Positions 7,072 through 17,068 are shown, numbered from the stretch's first letter. The stretch: DNA of 64,000 bases from Pseudomonadales bacterium (GCA_028281005.1 JANQKS010000074.1:18370-82369); one strand, 5' to 3'. Numbers and translations are program-made. The notes: a model not told the origin generated them from the letters alone.

Positions 7072-8994
7072 ATGTGCGGCATTGCAGGCATCGTCGACCC
7101 GCTAGGGCATCAGCCTGACGAAACCAACCGGCGTCTGGCGCAAAACATGACTCGCCGGCTACGCCACCGTGGCCCGGATGACCACGGGTTGTGGCAACAA
7201 GACAACGTCACTCTGGCCCATCAACGCCTCTCCATTGTGGACTTAAGCGCCGCTGGCCACCAACCGATGATATCTGCCGACGGCCGCTGGGTCTTAAGTT
7301 ACAACGGTGAGATATACAACACTGAGCAACTACGTAGCCAACTAAAGCACTCGATCTGGCGAGGCACTTCCGATTCCGAGGTGCTGCTGCAGGCCATTGC
7401 GGAGTTGGGCGTGTCAGCCGCAGTTGAGCAACTGGTGGGTATGTTTGCTTTTGCGGTGTACGACACCCAGCAACGACAACTGTGGTTGTGCCGTGACCGT
7501 CTTGGCATCAAACCTTTGTACTATGGTTGGGTCGGTGAGCGTCTTGTTTTTGCGTCCGAGCTGCACGCCTTTGCCGAGTGCCGCGAACACCTGAGCATCA
7601 ACCCCGCAGCGGTTACGACCTTCTTACGTCACAGTTTTATCCCCGCACCCGCCAGTATTTATAAGGAAATACAAAAACTCACCCCCGGCACGCTGCTGTG
7701 CATCCACACCGCACGGGGCGCAGACCAAACATCTGCAGCTGAGGTGTACTGGTCATTAAAGGATCATGTCGGCATCGATCCAGACGCTGATTTAGATACA
7801 ACCCAACACCAATTGCTTGCACTGCTGCGTGACGCGGTGAAAGACCGCCTGGTAGCCGACGTTCCGCTCGGTGCATTTCTTTCTGGCGGTTATGACTCAT
7901 CATTGATCTGCGCGCTGATGCAGGAACAAGCCGATACAGCGGTGCGCACTTTTACCATCGGCTTTGACGACCCACGCTACAACGAAGCCGAACATGCCAG
8001 CAAAGTTGCGCAGCACCTGGGCTGCCTGCACACAGAGCTCTACGTCAGTGAACAGGATATGCTCGACAGCGTGGCGCAGTTACCACGGCTGTGTGACGAA
8101 CCGTTCGCGGACGCCTCAATCCTGCCAACCTTCTTGGTCAGCCAGTTAGCGCGCAGTGCGGTGACCGTCGCCCTCAGCGGTGACGGGGGTGATGAGTTGT
8201 TTTGGGGTTATCATCGCTACCACACGGCGGAACAGCTTTGGCGGCGTGTACAAAACGTGCCGCTTACGGCGCGCAAAGTCGCCTCGCACGTGCTGCAACA
8301 TCCGTTTACCCAAACGATCACCAGGCCTTTTCCCGGCGGTGATTTGGGAGGGCGTCAAGGTCCGTTGAATCAAAAACTACGCACCGCCGGTGAGCTTTTG
8401 GCCAGCCCCGATCAAGCTACCCTCTATCAGGGCCTGATGTCTCACTGGCGCTCTCCGCACGAAGTTTGTCGATCTGCGGCGGAGTTGGAGACGGCTTACA
8501 ATGACAGCTCACATTGGTCGCGCGGCTTTCCCAGCCTGCAGCGCATGGCTATCCAAGACACGCTCACCTATCTACCCGATGCCATTCTCACCAAGGTCGA
8601 CCGCGCCAGTATGCTGGTTTCCCTGGAGGCGCGCGTTCCTTTGCTCGACCATCGCGTGGTCGAGTTTGTCAGCCACCTACCGGCGGAACTACGCAGGCAG
8701 CCCGGCGCACCAAAATACCTACTTAAGCGCATCCTGAATCAATACGTGCCAGCTGCCATCACCGACCGGCCCAAACGAGGCTTTGGTGTGCCGTTGGACA
8801 CATGGTTACGCGGTCCGCTACGCGAATGGGCAGAGCAGCTGTTGGACAAAAACACCATCACCGACCAAGGATTGCTGCATCCGCAGCCGATCCAACAGTT
8901 ATGGCAGGCTCACCTCAGCGGGAAAGTCAATAACAGCGCGCGTTTGTGGTCGGTTCTCATGTTGCAGGCCTGGCTCCAACAACAACGTGCGTAA
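7072..8994 (+). CDS. asnB: Asparagine synthetase, glutamine-hydrolysing
   Basis: A 640-residue AsnB-type enzyme. The start is fixed at 7072 because the N-terminal nucleophile must be Cys2 (MCGIAGIVD); a longer frame from 7021 would bury it. The N-terminal glutaminase domain (to about residue 200) releases ammonia, and the synthetase domain carries the PPi-loop LSGGYDSS at about residue 270 and GDGGDELFWGY. Tyr replaces the more usual Val or Leu in the SGGxDSS loop, which is tolerated. Coupled to the glycosyltransferase, it may be a PEP-CTERM/EPS-type amidotransferase modifying a sugar rather than making free asparagine. Confidence 0.92.
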   Translation: MCGIAGIVDPLGHQPDETNRRLAQNMTRRLRHRGPDDHGLWQQDNVTLAHQRLSIVDLSAAGHQPMISADGRWVLSYNGEIYNTEQLRSQLKHSIWRGTSDSEVLLQAIAELGVSAAVEQLVGMFAFAVYDTQQRQLWLCRDRLGIKPLYYGWVGERLVFASELHAFAECREHLSINPAAVTTFLRHSFIPAPASIYKEIQKLTPGTLLCIHTARGADQTSAAEVYWSLKDHVGIDPDADLDTTQHQLLALLRDAVKDRLVADVPLGAFLSGGYDSSLICALMQEQADTAVRTFTIGFDDPRYNEAEHASKVAQHLGCLHTELYVSEQDMLDSVAQLPRLCDEPFADASILPTFLVSQLARSAVTVALSGDGGDELFWGYHRYHTAEQLWRRVQNVPLTARKVASHVLQHPFTQTITRPFPGGDLGGRQGPLNQKLRTAGELLASPDQATLYQGLMSHWRSPHEVCRSAAELETAYNDSSHWSRGFPSLQRMAIQDTLTYLPDAILTKVDRASMLVSLEARVPLLDHRVVEFVSHLPAELRRQPGAPKYLLKRILNQYVPAAITDRPKRGFGVPLDTWLRGPLREWAEQLLDKNTITDQGLLHPQPIQQLWQAHLSGKVNNSARLWSVLMLQAWLQQQRA

Positions 8995-9031
8995 CGGCGC
9001 TCCTCTGGTCCACGCACCCCGCCCTCCCCAT

Positions 9032-9053
9032 CCTCCCCACCCCGTTGGGGAGG
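9032..9053. other. GC-rich hairpin after asnB
   Basis: CCTCCCCA (9032-9039) and TGGGGAGG (9046-9053) are perfect complements around a 6-nt loop in the 164-nt gap before the enoyl-CoA hydratase. No T-run follows, so it is not a classical intrinsic terminator, though it could protect the 3' end of the message. Confidence 0.45.
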
Positions 9054-9158
9054 AAGCTTGAAGGTATTACCCGTTCGGAAGTTTCCCAGCCTATTTGCCT
9101 GCACCATCCCGCGGCCTTAACATCAGGGGAACACACACGCACAGGGGAGCCACAACAC

Positions 9159-9986
9159 ATGACAATCAGCGCATCCAACACCGATGAATTGCTGGTGGAA
9201 CAAGACGGCCACGTCGTTACCATCACCCTCAACCGGCCCGAACGTCTAAATGCCATCAGCCGCGACATGCTCGATGAGCTGTCGGCGAAAATGGTCGAAG
9301 CAGACAAAGACCCGGACGTACGCTGCATCATTCTCACCGGTGCCGGCCGGGGTTTCTGCAGCGGCTTGGATCTCATCGATACCAGCGACCGCATGGAGGC
9401 CACCGGCGAAGCCAGCTCCCGCGGCGGCTCTAACCGCCCGCGCCAGCTATTTGACCTGCGCGATGCGCCCATTAACGTCATGTGGCACACAGACACGCCG
9501 ATCATCTGCGCCATCAACGGTGCGGCGGCCGGCTACGGCATGGACATGACGCTGTTGTGTGACATGCGCATCATGGCGGACAACGCCAAGCTGGCCGCGG
9601 TCACGGCAAAACGTAACGTTGTGCCGGAAAGCGGCGGTACCTGGCTATTGCCGCGCTTGGTGGGTTGGGCCAAGGCTGCGGAGCTGTACTATCGCGGTCG
9701 CACCATCGGCGCTGAAGAGAGCTTAGAGATTGGCATTGTGAACGCGGTGGTCCCTAAAGATGAGTTGATGGACACCGCACGTACCTGGGCGCAGGAAGTC
9801 GCGGAAAATGCACCGATGGCCGTACAAACCACCAAACGCATGATGCGCATGGGGCTGGAAGAATCCTACGACACAGCGGTGGATCATCTGATGGTGCATC
9901 TGGCCGGGATGTTCCAAAGCGAGGACTTCCAAGAAGGTCTGCGCGCCTTTGCCGAAAAACGTCCACCCAAGTTTACCGGGAGGTAA
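9159..9986 (+). CDS. Enoyl-CoA hydratase/isomerase (crotonase) family
   Basis: A 275-residue crotonase, the family that hydrates or isomerises enoyl-CoA in beta-oxidation. Typical blocks are [15 protein letters not shown], the CoA-site [12 protein letters not shown] forming the first oxyanion-hole amide, [11 protein letters not shown] supplying the second, and the C-terminal [12 protein letters not shown]. The open frame extends upstream to 8946, but AGGGGAG before the ATG at 9159 and the family length fix the start here. The catalytic Glu pair is not certain by eye, so hydratase versus isomerase or hydrolase is undecided. Confidence 0.9.
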   Translation: MTISASNTDELLVEQDGHVVTITLNRPERLNAISRDMLDELSAKMVEADKDPDVRCIILTGAGRGFCSGLDLIDTSDRMEATGEASSRGGSNRPRQLFDLRDAPINVMWHTDTPIICAINGAAAGYGMDMTLLCDMRIMADNAKLAAVTAKRNVVPESGGTWLLPRLVGWAKAAELYYRGRTIGAEESLEIGIVNAVVPKDELMDTARTWAQEVAENAPMAVQTTKRMMRMGLEESYDTAVDHLMVHLAGMFQSEDFQEGLRAFAEKRPPKFTGR

Positions 9987-9990
9987 TCTA

Positions 9991-10586
9991 GGGAGCCTCT
10001 GCTGCAGGTCGAACCTGAAAGTCCACTTTCCCGTCACTGAAGGCGTGGTGATCAGCCGCCAGGTCGGCTCGGTTAAAGCAGTGGGAGGTGTGAGCTTCAA
10101 GCTTGCCCCAGGCGAAATCTTAAGCCTGGTGGGCGAATCGGGCTGCGGTAAGTCCACAACCGCGCTGGCGGTGCTGCGCATGTTGCAGGTGACCGACGGC
10201 TGTATCCGCTTTAACGGCGAAGACATCACTCACCTTACGGCCAAACAGATGCAGCCATTTCGTTCGCGAACTGCTGGATCTGGTGGGCCTGCTGCCCGCC
10301 ATGGCCGACCGTTATCCGCATGAATTTTCCGGCGGCCAACGACAACGCATCGGCATTGCTCGGGCCCTGGCGTTAGAACCTGACTTACTTATTCATTTCC
10401 CACGACTTGTCCGTGGTGCGCCACGTCAGCGAGCGTATTGCGGTGATATTCTTAGGCCAGATTGTTGAAACCCTTCCCCTGGATGCCGCTTTCATCCGCG
10501 CTGCACGCGTATCGACGACACAGGGGACGCCAATCCATGCCGCCAGCACGTGCCCCTACGTCAACCCCGGGGCGCGGGAGAAGTAG
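9991..10586 (+). pseudogene. Oligopeptide/dipeptide ABC transporter ATPase (DppF/OppF type) remnant
   Basis: The pieces of an OppF-like ATPase appear in the correct order but in different frames. First [11 protein letters not shown] to the Walker [10 protein letters not shown] and [10 protein letters not shown] (about 10012-10263). Then [19 protein letters not shown] with the ABC signature [15 protein letters not shown] (to about 10393). Then [15 protein letters not shown] (about 10399-10470) and a worn C-terminus ending at the stop near 10586. The Q-loop and the Walker B/D-loop segments are missing at the two frame changes, so no working ATPase can be made. No permease or binding-protein genes remain nearby. 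Confidence 0.82.
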
Positions 10587-10643
10587 CCTGCCACCTGTAT
10601 CAGTGATAAATTGAACCGTGATACAAAATGTGCGCGGAACAAC

Positions 10644-11141
10644 ATGATTGTAGGTATACATCACGTCGCCATCGGGGTACCGGACTTCGCTGCCGGACTA
10701 CGCTTCTATACTGAAGTGCTGGGTTTTGAGCAGGTTGAGCAAGCTTCTTTTGCCGGCGCCAACCCCCAGGTTGAAGCAGCCATCGGGCTACGCGAACCGG
10801 CGGCACAGATGGCCATGCTGCGCGGCGGTAACGCTCACATAGAGCTGTGGCAGTATGCAGAGCCTGAACCGCAAGACTTGCGCTCACGCCCGTGCGATTT
10901 TGGTTATCCGCACTTTGCGTTGGAGGTCAAAGACATTGAAGCCGAACATGCGCGCTTGAGTGCCGCGGGCATGAACTTTGTCGGGCCGCCGGTGGATTTT
11001 GGCGACAGTGCGGCCGTATACGGCAGTGACCCATTCGGTAATGTCATTGAAATCTACGAAATCCGCAATCCCGAACGCGCCCAACTGGCCAATACCCCCA
11101 TGGCGCAAGGCCAGTTCCCGAGACAAGGTGATTCACAGTAA
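10644..11141 (+). CDS. VOC-family (glyoxalase-fold) protein
   Basis: A 165-residue vicinal-oxygen-chelate protein: IHHVAIGVPDFAAGLRFY opens the first beta-alpha-beta-beta-beta unit with its His ligand, and YPHFALEVKDIEAEHARL plus YGSDPFGNVIEIYEI give the second unit with the remaining candidate ligands (His and Glu). Members are metal-dependent lyases, dioxygenases, epimerases or fosfomycin-type transferases. The ATG at 10644 is preferred to an upstream TTG because the fold begins at once. It starts an operon with the SnoaL protein and the acyl-CoA-dehydrogenase-like protein, so it probably serves the same catabolic route. Confidence 0.87.
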   Translation: MIVGIHHVAIGVPDFAAGLRFYTEVLGFEQVEQASFAGANPQVEAAIGLREPAAQMAMLRGGNAHIELWQYAEPEPQDLRSRPCDFGYPHFALEVKDIEAEHARLSAAGMNFVGPPVDFGDSAAVYGSDPFGNVIEIYEIRNPERAQLANTPMAQGQFPRQGDSQ

Positions 11142-11151
11142 GGGGCATCTC

Positions 11152-11694
11152 ATGAGCGACACTGGACAAATTCCATCTATGCAAGAGATGGCCAACCGCA
11201 TGGCCATTGAAGATGTACTGAACAAACACAGCCGCGGCGTGGACCGCGCCGATGGCGATCTGTTGAAAAGCGCTTACTGGCCTGAGGCGGAAGTGGCCTA
11301 CGGTGGCTTTAACGGACCGGCCCACAGATTTTGCGAAACCCTGCCTACCGCCATTAAACGATATGCCGCCACCGCCCATCGCGTCACTAACGTCAGCATC
11401 GATTTTTACGACGACGATGCGGTGGTGGAGTCCTACGTCACCGCCTATCACTATTTGGCGCTCGACGACGCACAAGACACCGAAATGACCTATGTCGGAC
11501 GTTATGTAGATCACATACAACGCCGTGGTGACCAATGGAAAATCATGTTCCGCCGTGTGGTGATGGAGTGGAACCAGAATCTCACTGCCACCGCACAATT
11601 TGACGGACCAACCTTCAGCGGTCTGGCGCGTGGTGGTCGTGCGCCAACGGATCCTTTGTATGAAATGCAACAAAAAGTCAGTGGAGGTAGTTAA
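11152..11694 (+). CDS. SnoaL-like (NTF2-fold) protein
   Basis: A 180-residue protein with the alpha+beta barrel pattern of SnoaL/NTF2 proteins: a helix MAIEDVLNKHSRGVDRADGDLL, then strands ending GDQWKIMFRRVVMEWNQ. Members are cyclases, isomerases, dehydratases or the small subunits of ring-hydroxylating dioxygenases. AAGGGG lies before ATG. The next gene begins on the base after the stop, so the two products are probably made together and may act on the same substrate. A second SnoaL gene is at 12928-13353. Exact reaction unknown. Confidence 0.85.
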   Translation: MSDTGQIPSMQEMANRMAIEDVLNKHSRGVDRADGDLLKSAYWPEAEVAYGGFNGPAHRFCETLPTAIKRYAATAHRVTNVSIDFYDDDAVVESYVTAYHYLALDDAQDTEMTYVGRYVDHIQRRGDQWKIMFRRVVMEWNQNLTATAQFDGPTFSGLARGGRAPTDPLYEMQQKVSGGS

Positions 11695-12909
11695 GTGAAT
11701 CAGAAGCTTTTAGAGATGCGGCTGGACGCGGTCGAAAACATGCGCGCCGACATTTTGGCCAGCGGCGACCAGGCCCAGGAAATGCGGCGCCTGCCTGACA
11801 ACATCGTCGAGCAGTTAATTGACGAGGGCTTTTTCCGCTTCACCTTGCCGCCGGAACTTGGCGGTGAAGATGCAAGCTCCTTAGACACCATCAAGGTGCT
11901 GGAAGCCATAGCGGCCATCGATGCCTCCGTGGCCTGGAACGTGATGCTTGGCTCGGAGATTAACGCCATGGCGGCTGGCGGCATGGACCCGGAGTTGGCC
12001 AAAGAGGTCTATGTCGATAATCCGCGGGTGGTGATGTGTGGCGGCGGCGGACCAGGCACCACACCACCGCGCGCCGAACGCACCGAAGACGGGGGTGTAC
12101 GTGTTTGGGGCCAATCGACCTTCATCAGCGGCTGCCACAACGCCACCTGGTGTTTTATGGCCGCCCCACTCATGCGCGGCGATGAACCTGAACTCAACGA
12201 ACAAGGCCAGCCCACGTTTAAGCTGTGGATGCTGCACCGTGATCAGTGGGAAATTTTGGACACGTGGGATGTCGCAGGTTTACGCGGTTCCGGCAGCCAC
12301 GACGTCAAAGCTGACGGCGCCTACGTAGAACCGCGCTTTGTTGGCGTCGACTTAATGACCACACCGGCGCACTACGACAATCCCGTATTTCGTATGCCGG
12401 TACCTTTACGCCTGTCTTTCAACAAGGTGGCCATAGCGCTCGGTGTGGCCAAAGGTGCCTTAGAAACGTTCGCCGATCTGGCGCAAAACAAAATCCCCAT
12501 GATGTCGACCAGTACGTTGAATCAGCGCCCAATTGCGCAATACCGCATGGGCGAAGCCATGGCTAAATATCGCGCGGTGCGTACCTATGTGCTGCAAGCC
12601 ATGCAGGATGTAGAAGATGAGTTGGCCGCCGGCGCGCCGGCCCCGGGCGCGGACACCACCATCAACGCTCGGCTGGCCTGCACCCACGGCGCCAACGTCT
12701 GTATGGAAGTGGTGGACAGCTTACACAACACCGCCGGTACCAGCGGCATGCGCATGCACAGCCCGCTGGAGCGCAAGCTGCGTGACGCCCACGGATGCGC
12801 AACCCATCGCTGGGTATCACATCCGCTGTATCAAGATTTAGGCAGCATCTTCCTGGGTAACGAACCCGATCCGGAATTTGCCGGTACCGGCGGACCGGCG
12901 CCAAAGTAG
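11695..12909 (+). CDS. Acyl-CoA dehydrogenase-fold flavoprotein (possible monooxygenase)
   Basis: A 404-residue protein of the acyl-CoA dehydrogenase superfamily beginning with GTG immediately after the previous stop, with GGAGG in the end of that gene. The N-terminal helical domain includes FFRFTLPPELGGEDAS, and the C-terminal part has HNTAGTSGMRMHSPLERKLRDAH, a pattern shared with the HsaA/DszC-type flavin hydroxylases rather than with fatty acyl-CoA dehydrogenases. It may therefore be a reduced-flavin monooxygenase acting on an aromatic or cyclic compound. The neighbouring VOC and SnoaL genes fit such a route. Confidence in the superfamily is high and in the reaction low. Confidence 0.85.
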   Translation: MNQKLLEMRLDAVENMRADILASGDQAQEMRRLPDNIVEQLIDEGFFRFTLPPELGGEDASSLDTIKVLEAIAAIDASVAWNVMLGSEINAMAAGGMDPELAKEVYVDNPRVVMCGGGGPGTTPPRAERTEDGGVRVWGQSTFISGCHNATWCFMAAPLMRGDEPELNEQGQPTFKLWMLHRDQWEILDTWDVAGLRGSGSHDVKADGAYVEPRFVGVDLMTTPAHYDNPVFRMPVPLRLSFNKVAIALGVAKGALETFADLAQNKIPMMSTSTLNQRPIAQYRMGEAMAKYRAVRTYVLQAMQDVEDELAAGAPAPGADTTINARLACTHGANVCMEVVDSLHNTAGTSGMRMHSPLERKLRDAHGCATHRWVSHPLYQDLGSIFLGNEPDPEFAGTGGPAPK

Positions 12910-12927
12910 GCCGCTGGCAAGCGGCGG

Positions 12928-13353
12928 CTACTGCGGCGGCGGGGAAATGCGAGTGCCGCGGCTGACCAGTTCGTGACGCACAATTTTCCAACCGCCGTCA
13001 GCCTGACGACGCATTTTGGTGAGATAGGTCGCCCACAAGGTGAGGATCGCACCCTCCTGCTCCCTCATATAATGTAGCGCCTGCACATCGGTGCGGGCAT
13101 CTGCGTCATCGCCGTCAATGGTGGCATACACCGGCGACAGCATGTGTTGGGTCGCATCAAATGCTTCCAGCGCGCCGCGCACATAGTCCGTCCACGCATC
13201 ACCGCCGTTAACCGTCTCCTGACCGAAGCCGACCACCTCAACATCGTCGGCAAAACAACTGCGGTATAGATCCAAATCCCGGTCGTCCACGCCGGCGGCG
13301 TAACGCTGCATTACATCCTGCACAGCAAGCCGATCTTCTGCCCAACTACTCAT
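12928..13353 (-). CDS. SnoaL-like (NTF2-fold) protein
   Basis: 141 residues with the SnoaL layout: N-terminal helix DRLAVQDVMQRYAAGVDDRD, the conserved LYRSCFADDVEVVGFG strand segment and the closing GGWKIVRHELVSRGTRI strand. It is convergent with the preceding operon and about 90 bp downstream of the nitroreductase gene on the same strand. A ribosome-binding GAGGGAG lies before ATG. Possible roles include ketosteroid-isomerase-like or dehydratase chemistry. No catalytic residue can be assigned with certainty. Confidence 0.85.
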   Translation of the reverse strand: MSSWAEDRLAVQDVMQRYAAGVDDRDLDLYRSCFADDVEVVGFGQETVNGGDAWTDYVRGALEAFDATQHMLSPVYATIDGDDADARTDVQALHYMREQEGAILTLWATYLTKMRRQADGGWKIVRHELVSRGTRISPPPQ

Positions 13354-13440
13354 AGTTTCTCCCTCTGACTCATCTCTGGTTGTAATGTGTTCTGACTAAC
13401 GCTGTCTAAGTCCGTCTTACCCGACGCAGAAAGGCGCAGT

Positions 13441-14058
13441 CTAGCGGTCACCCCACCGGTTCCAATAAGTCACTTCTTGCGCCGACCGGCGCTCGGCACG
13501 CCTCAACACCGCACCCTTGGTATAGCCAACCGGCAACATCACCGTCTGTAGCGTGCCTGCCGGCATATCCAGGACCGCAGCCACTTCTTGTTGGCGCGAC
13601 GATAACAAGGTGGTCCACGTAGAACCGATGTCACGCGCGCGCAGTGCCAACATCAGCGACCAAGCGGCAGGCAAAATCGAACCGTAATAGGCGACGTTCG
13701 AAGAGACTTGGTCGTCCAGCGGCTCACCTTCAACACACACAAAAACCATCGCCGGTATTTCGTGCAGGCGTTCGATCAGCGCCTTATGTGTGGGTTTCAG
13801 CGGCATATTGCGCTGCTCCAGCAAGCCCAAGAGAACTTCGCGGTAGAGCTCGGCGATGGCAGCCTTCTGCGCGGCTTCATCGACCACAACAAAACGCCAG
13901 GATTCACCGGCAATGCCGGTGGGCGCCTGTACCGCAACATCAATGCAGTCGAACAATACCTGGCGCGGTAGCGGGCGTTCAAAGTCCAGCTTCCGGCGTA
14001 CCGAGCGCGCTGTACTCAATACCTCATCTATGAGCGCCAAATCCAAGGCTTCAGCCAT
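13441..14058 (-). CDS. Nitroreductase-family flavoprotein
   Basis: A 205-residue FMN-dependent oxidoreductase. RSVRRKLDFERPLPRQVL is the Arg-Ser-x-Arg FMN-binding start, AVQAPTGIAGESWRFVVV the second FMN-site segment, and YGSILPAAWSLMLALRARDIGSTWTT the long helix at the dimer interface. The ATG at 14058 has AGGAA upstream and matches the family start; the longer frame opens with a TTG. These enzymes reduce nitro groups, quinones, enones or flavins with NAD(P)H. It could supply reduced FMN to the divergent luciferase-like monooxygenase at 14178; that is inference from position. Confidence 0.87.
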   Translation of the reverse strand: MAEALDLALIDEVLSTARSVRRKLDFERPLPRQVLFDCIDVAVQAPTGIAGESWRFVVVDEAAQKAAIAELYREVLLGLLEQRNMPLKPTHKALIERLHEIPAMVFVCVEGEPLDDQVSSNVAYYGSILPAAWSLMLALRARDIGSTWTTLLSSRQQEVAAVLDMPAGTLQTVMLPVGYTKGAVLRRAERRSAQEVTYWNRWGDR

Positions 14059-14177
14059 CTGTGTGGTTCCTGTTTTATACGGCGCGGCCGCCAAGCGTTT
14101 CGGCTGTTATAACGGCGAGACTCGCCACTGCTTTAGAGCCTACAATGAAAGGCTTGGAGAAGTAAGTAAGCAACACC

Positions 14178-15167
14178 ATGACCACACTTTCTGTTCTGGA
14201 TTTATCGCCTATCGTGGAAGGCGGCAGCACCAGCGAGGCGTTGGCAAACACCCTGAGCTTAGCCCAAGCCGCAGAGCGTCTCGGTTACCACCGCTATTGG
14301 CTCGCGGAACACCACAACATGCGCGGCATCGCCAGCGCGGCTACCGCCGTGGTCATTTCGCATGTGGCCGCTGGCACGCAACACATTCGTGTTGGCGCCG
14401 GCGGTATCATGTTGCCCAACCACGCGCCGCTGATGGTGGCGGAGCAATTCGGCACGCTCGAAGCTCTGTTTCCGGGGCGCATCGACTTAGGGCTCGGCCG
14501 CGCTCCGGGCACCGACGGCATGACCGCACACGCCTTGCGGCGCACGTTACACAGCGATCCGAACAAGTTTCCCCAGGACGTCATTGAGTTACGCGAGTAT
14601 TTGAAAGACGCACCGCCTGAACAAAAGGTGACCGCGGTCCCAGGGCATGGCTCCCATGTGCCGTTGTACATCTTGGGTTCAAGTTTGTTTGGCGCGCAAC
14701 TGGCGGCCATTCTCGGCCTACCGTTTGCGTTTGCTTCACACTTTGCGCCCCAAGCCATGATGCAGGCCATTGATATTTACCGCAGTGAGTTTGACCCCTC
14801 GGATCAACTGCAGGCACCTCACGTCATCCTTGGCTTCAACATCTGCGCTGCGGACACCGAGGCGGAAGCCAAATATCACCGCACCTCAAGTTTGCAGGCA
14901 TTTCTGAATTTACGCTTCGGTAACCCGGGCAAGCTACCCAAACCTGTGGAAGGTTTCGAAGAACAACTTTCAGAGCAACAACAGCAGGTGTTGGCGCAAG
15001 TCAGCTCCGCTTCAGCGGTCGGCACCGGGGAACAGGTGCGCGCGCAAGTGCGTACGTTTCTTGAGCAAACCCAGGCGGATGAGCTCATTGTTGTTGGTCA
15101 GATTTACGACCATGCCGCCCGCGTCAAAAGTTATGAGATTGCAGCAGCCGCGTGCGCCGATTTGTGA
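14178..15167 (+). CDS. Luciferase-like flavin monooxygenase (MsnO8 type)
   Basis: A 329-residue TIM-barrel protein of the bacterial luciferase superfamily. The N-terminus [14 protein letters not shown] and the run [18 protein letters not shown] mark the MsnO8-like subgroup, which is usually FMN-dependent. [14 protein letters not shown] is the conserved phosphate/flavin strand. It would use reduced flavin and oxygen to hydroxylate or cleave an organic substrate. It is divergent from the nitroreductase, with a TACAAT candidate -10 box at 14141. The substrate is unknown. Confidence 0.88.
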   Translation: MTTLSVLDLSPIVEGGSTSEALANTLSLAQAAERLGYHRYWLAEHHNMRGIASAATAVVISHVAAGTQHIRVGAGGIMLPNHAPLMVAEQFGTLEALFPGRIDLGLGRAPGTDGMTAHALRRTLHSDPNKFPQDVIELREYLKDAPPEQKVTAVPGHGSHVPLYILGSSLFGAQLAAILGLPFAFASHFAPQAMMQAIDIYRSEFDPSDQLQAPHVILGFNICAADTEAEAKYHRTSSLQAFLNLRFGNPGKLPKPVEGFEEQLSEQQQQVLAQVSSASAVGTGEQVRAQVRTFLEQTQADELIVVGQIYDHAARVKSYEIAAAACADL

Positions 15168-15172
15168 TGTGG

Positions 15173-17068
15173 CTAGGGCGTATACCAAATCGGTGAACTC
15201 CACGCCCGATCCTGGATCGTGGCGTGCATGTCAGGCCGCGGTGACACGCCGGCACGTACGGCATCCCAGGTAGACCATCGACAGCTGGGGTTCTCCAGCA
15301 CGCGCACGTAATAAAACGCTCGTTGGGCCGGGTCAAAGTTAGGGTCCTGCCATACTGCAATGAGCTCTGCATCACCCACGTCCGGCGTCACCGAGCAGTC
15401 GCTTACATCCACTGCGGCACCGTTATCCGGGCAGCGTTGGGTTTGCGGATCCACCGCTAAACCATCAGAACAGGCGATGTCGATCACCGCTTCCTTGGTT
15501 TCGCCGTCTTCGATCCACCCCTTTACGATCTGCAGACGCTGCAAACTTTGCGTGTCTGGGTCACGGCTGGCCCAGGCGTAAAAATGCGGCGCTTGATCCG
15601 CTTGACGCATCAAATCCCCTCCCATGGGTACCCCGCCGGCATAAGCTTGGGCGATGGCGTCACTTGCCGCGGCAATCTCTTGGTCAAAGCCGAAGCCGCC
15701 AAAAAAACGAACCTTGATGTGCGGGCCGCTGGTGGCAAAGGTCTCTTTGCGTCGAAAGCCATCAAAAATTGCGTCGCGGGTATTGGATTCCGCCCACACA
15801 CCGGCCAAACCTGACGCACCCCAATACTGCGAGGCGCCTTGCGCATATTCCGGATTGTTCGGCGTGGAATCAGGCAGCGGCACCGAACCGCGCATGTAGG
15901 GTTCTATGTCCATCAACCCGGTTTTGCTCCAGTAGTTGTCTTCTTCGAAAGACCCCGCCGCGTTGTGGGTGTCGGAAGCGCCAATCACGCCAAATTTAAA
16001 AGGATTAAAGCCCTGCTCGGCCTCCATCAGCATGCCGTTGAGGTACGCTTCACGCACGTAGCTACCGGGTACGCTGGATTCCAACTGGCTGGCAACCCGC
16101 AACGGCATAATTTCAAAGTCCGCCCACTCATCATTGGGAGACAGCAGCGGATGGGTGTCCGACGTGCCTTTCACCTGGGTGTTTTCCACCAAGGGTTCGT
16201 TGCGCATACGCTGCTCTGCATAGGCGGCGTCTAGAGGTTCATCGCTGTTGTACTTAGTGCGAGAAAACATCCACCCGTCGGAGCCGTTGGGGTTATGCGG
16301 GATGGCAATACTCTCCTGGCCTTCGGCGCGAATGTCATCCATCCAATCCCACAAGCCTTCGGGGTCCGCTGAATCCAAACGTGTGAAAGGCTGTATCGGT
16401 ACGTCAGCGCCACGAAAGATCACGTTGCGGTGCAGATTCTCGAACTGCGGGCCTGAGGTGGTGTACTCGTAGGCAACAAAGGTGGTGAAGTTGCCCGGGT
16501 CATTGTGGCGTTCCGCCGCTTCAATCACCTCCTGCCAGGCACTGCGCGCCACGTCCCGATCATCCAGATCATCCGGGGCGTTTGGATCACGCCCCACCAA
16601 ATGTTGAATGACGCCTTGAAACGCCGCGGTGGAACCTTCCGCACTGGTTGCTCCCGCCACCAACGGCGCCAGACGATGATCCTGCACCGGACCTTGCGGA
16701 TCTCCCAAGGCACGCATCATGCCGAGGTAAAAACCATGGTCGGACACGGCTAGAAAATCGAGCGGCTTTTTCATCTGCATCATAAAGCCCGAGGCATGTT
16801 CGATGGCCGCGCCTTTGGCAAACTCATAGGCGTCATTCGGCGTGCGGCGCGTACCCATCAGATACGCGTCAAACGATAAAATCGTGTGGATGTGGGTGTC
16901 GCCAAAGTAGGCGTTTTTGAGCGGATTTACCGCAATGTCCGGCGCAGCTGCGGTGTTTGCCTCCGCTAACTCGGAATCGCCAGCGGGCGCTGCAGTGTTT
17001 GTGGTGGCTGGTTGCTCCCCACAACCCCAAGCCAGGCTCAATAAGGTCAGTGCCAACAGCTTTTTCAT
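15173..17068 (-). CDS. DUF3604 lipoprotein (PHP-like metal hydrolase fold)
   Basis: A 631-residue protein with a lipoprotein signal peptide: MKKLLALTLLSLAWGC ends in the lipobox Cys, followed by a low-complexity Ala/Thr linker, so it is anchored in the outer or inner membrane. The body is DUF3604, beginning with NAYFGDTHIHTILSFDAYLMG, whose HIH and later FGVIGASDTH resemble metal ligands of PHP-type phosphoesterases. The family is common in marine proteobacteria and its substrate has not been established. Its stop is five bases from the convergent monooxygenase stop. Confidence 0.87.
   Translation of the reverse strand: MKKLLALTLLSLAWGCGEQPATTNTAAPAGDSELAEANTAAAPDIAVNPLKNAYFGDTHIHTILSFDAYLMGTRRTPNDAYEFAKGAAIEHASGFMMQMKKPLDFLAVSDHGFYLGMMRALGDPQGPVQDHRLAPLVAGATSAEGSTAAFQGVIQHLVGRDPNAPDDLDDRDVARSAWQEVIEAAERHNDPGNFTTFVAYEYTTSGPQFENLHRNVIFRGADVPIQPFTRLDSADPEGLWDWMDDIRAEGQESIAIPHNPNGSDGWMFSRTKYNSDEPLDAAYAEQRMRNEPLVENTQVKGTSDTHPLLSPNDEWADFEIMPLRVASQLESSVPGSYVREAYLNGMLMEAEQGFNPFKFGVIGASDTHNAAGSFEEDNYWSKTGLMDIEPYMRGSVPLPDSTPNNPEYAQGASQYWGASGLAGVWAESNTRDAIFDGFRRKETFATSGPHIKVRFFGGFGFDQEIAAASDAIAQAYAGGVPMGGDLMRQADQAPHFYAWASRDPDTQSLQRLQIVKGWIEDGETKEAVIDIACSDGLAVDPQTQRCPDNGAAVDVSDCSVTPDVGDAELIAVWQDPNFDPAQRAFYYVRVLENPSCRWSTWDAVRAGVSPRPDMHATIQDRAWSSPIWYTP

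Noticed and set aside
9032..9053. Intrinsic terminator after asnB
   Set aside because: The hairpin is followed by GC-rich sequence without a T-run.
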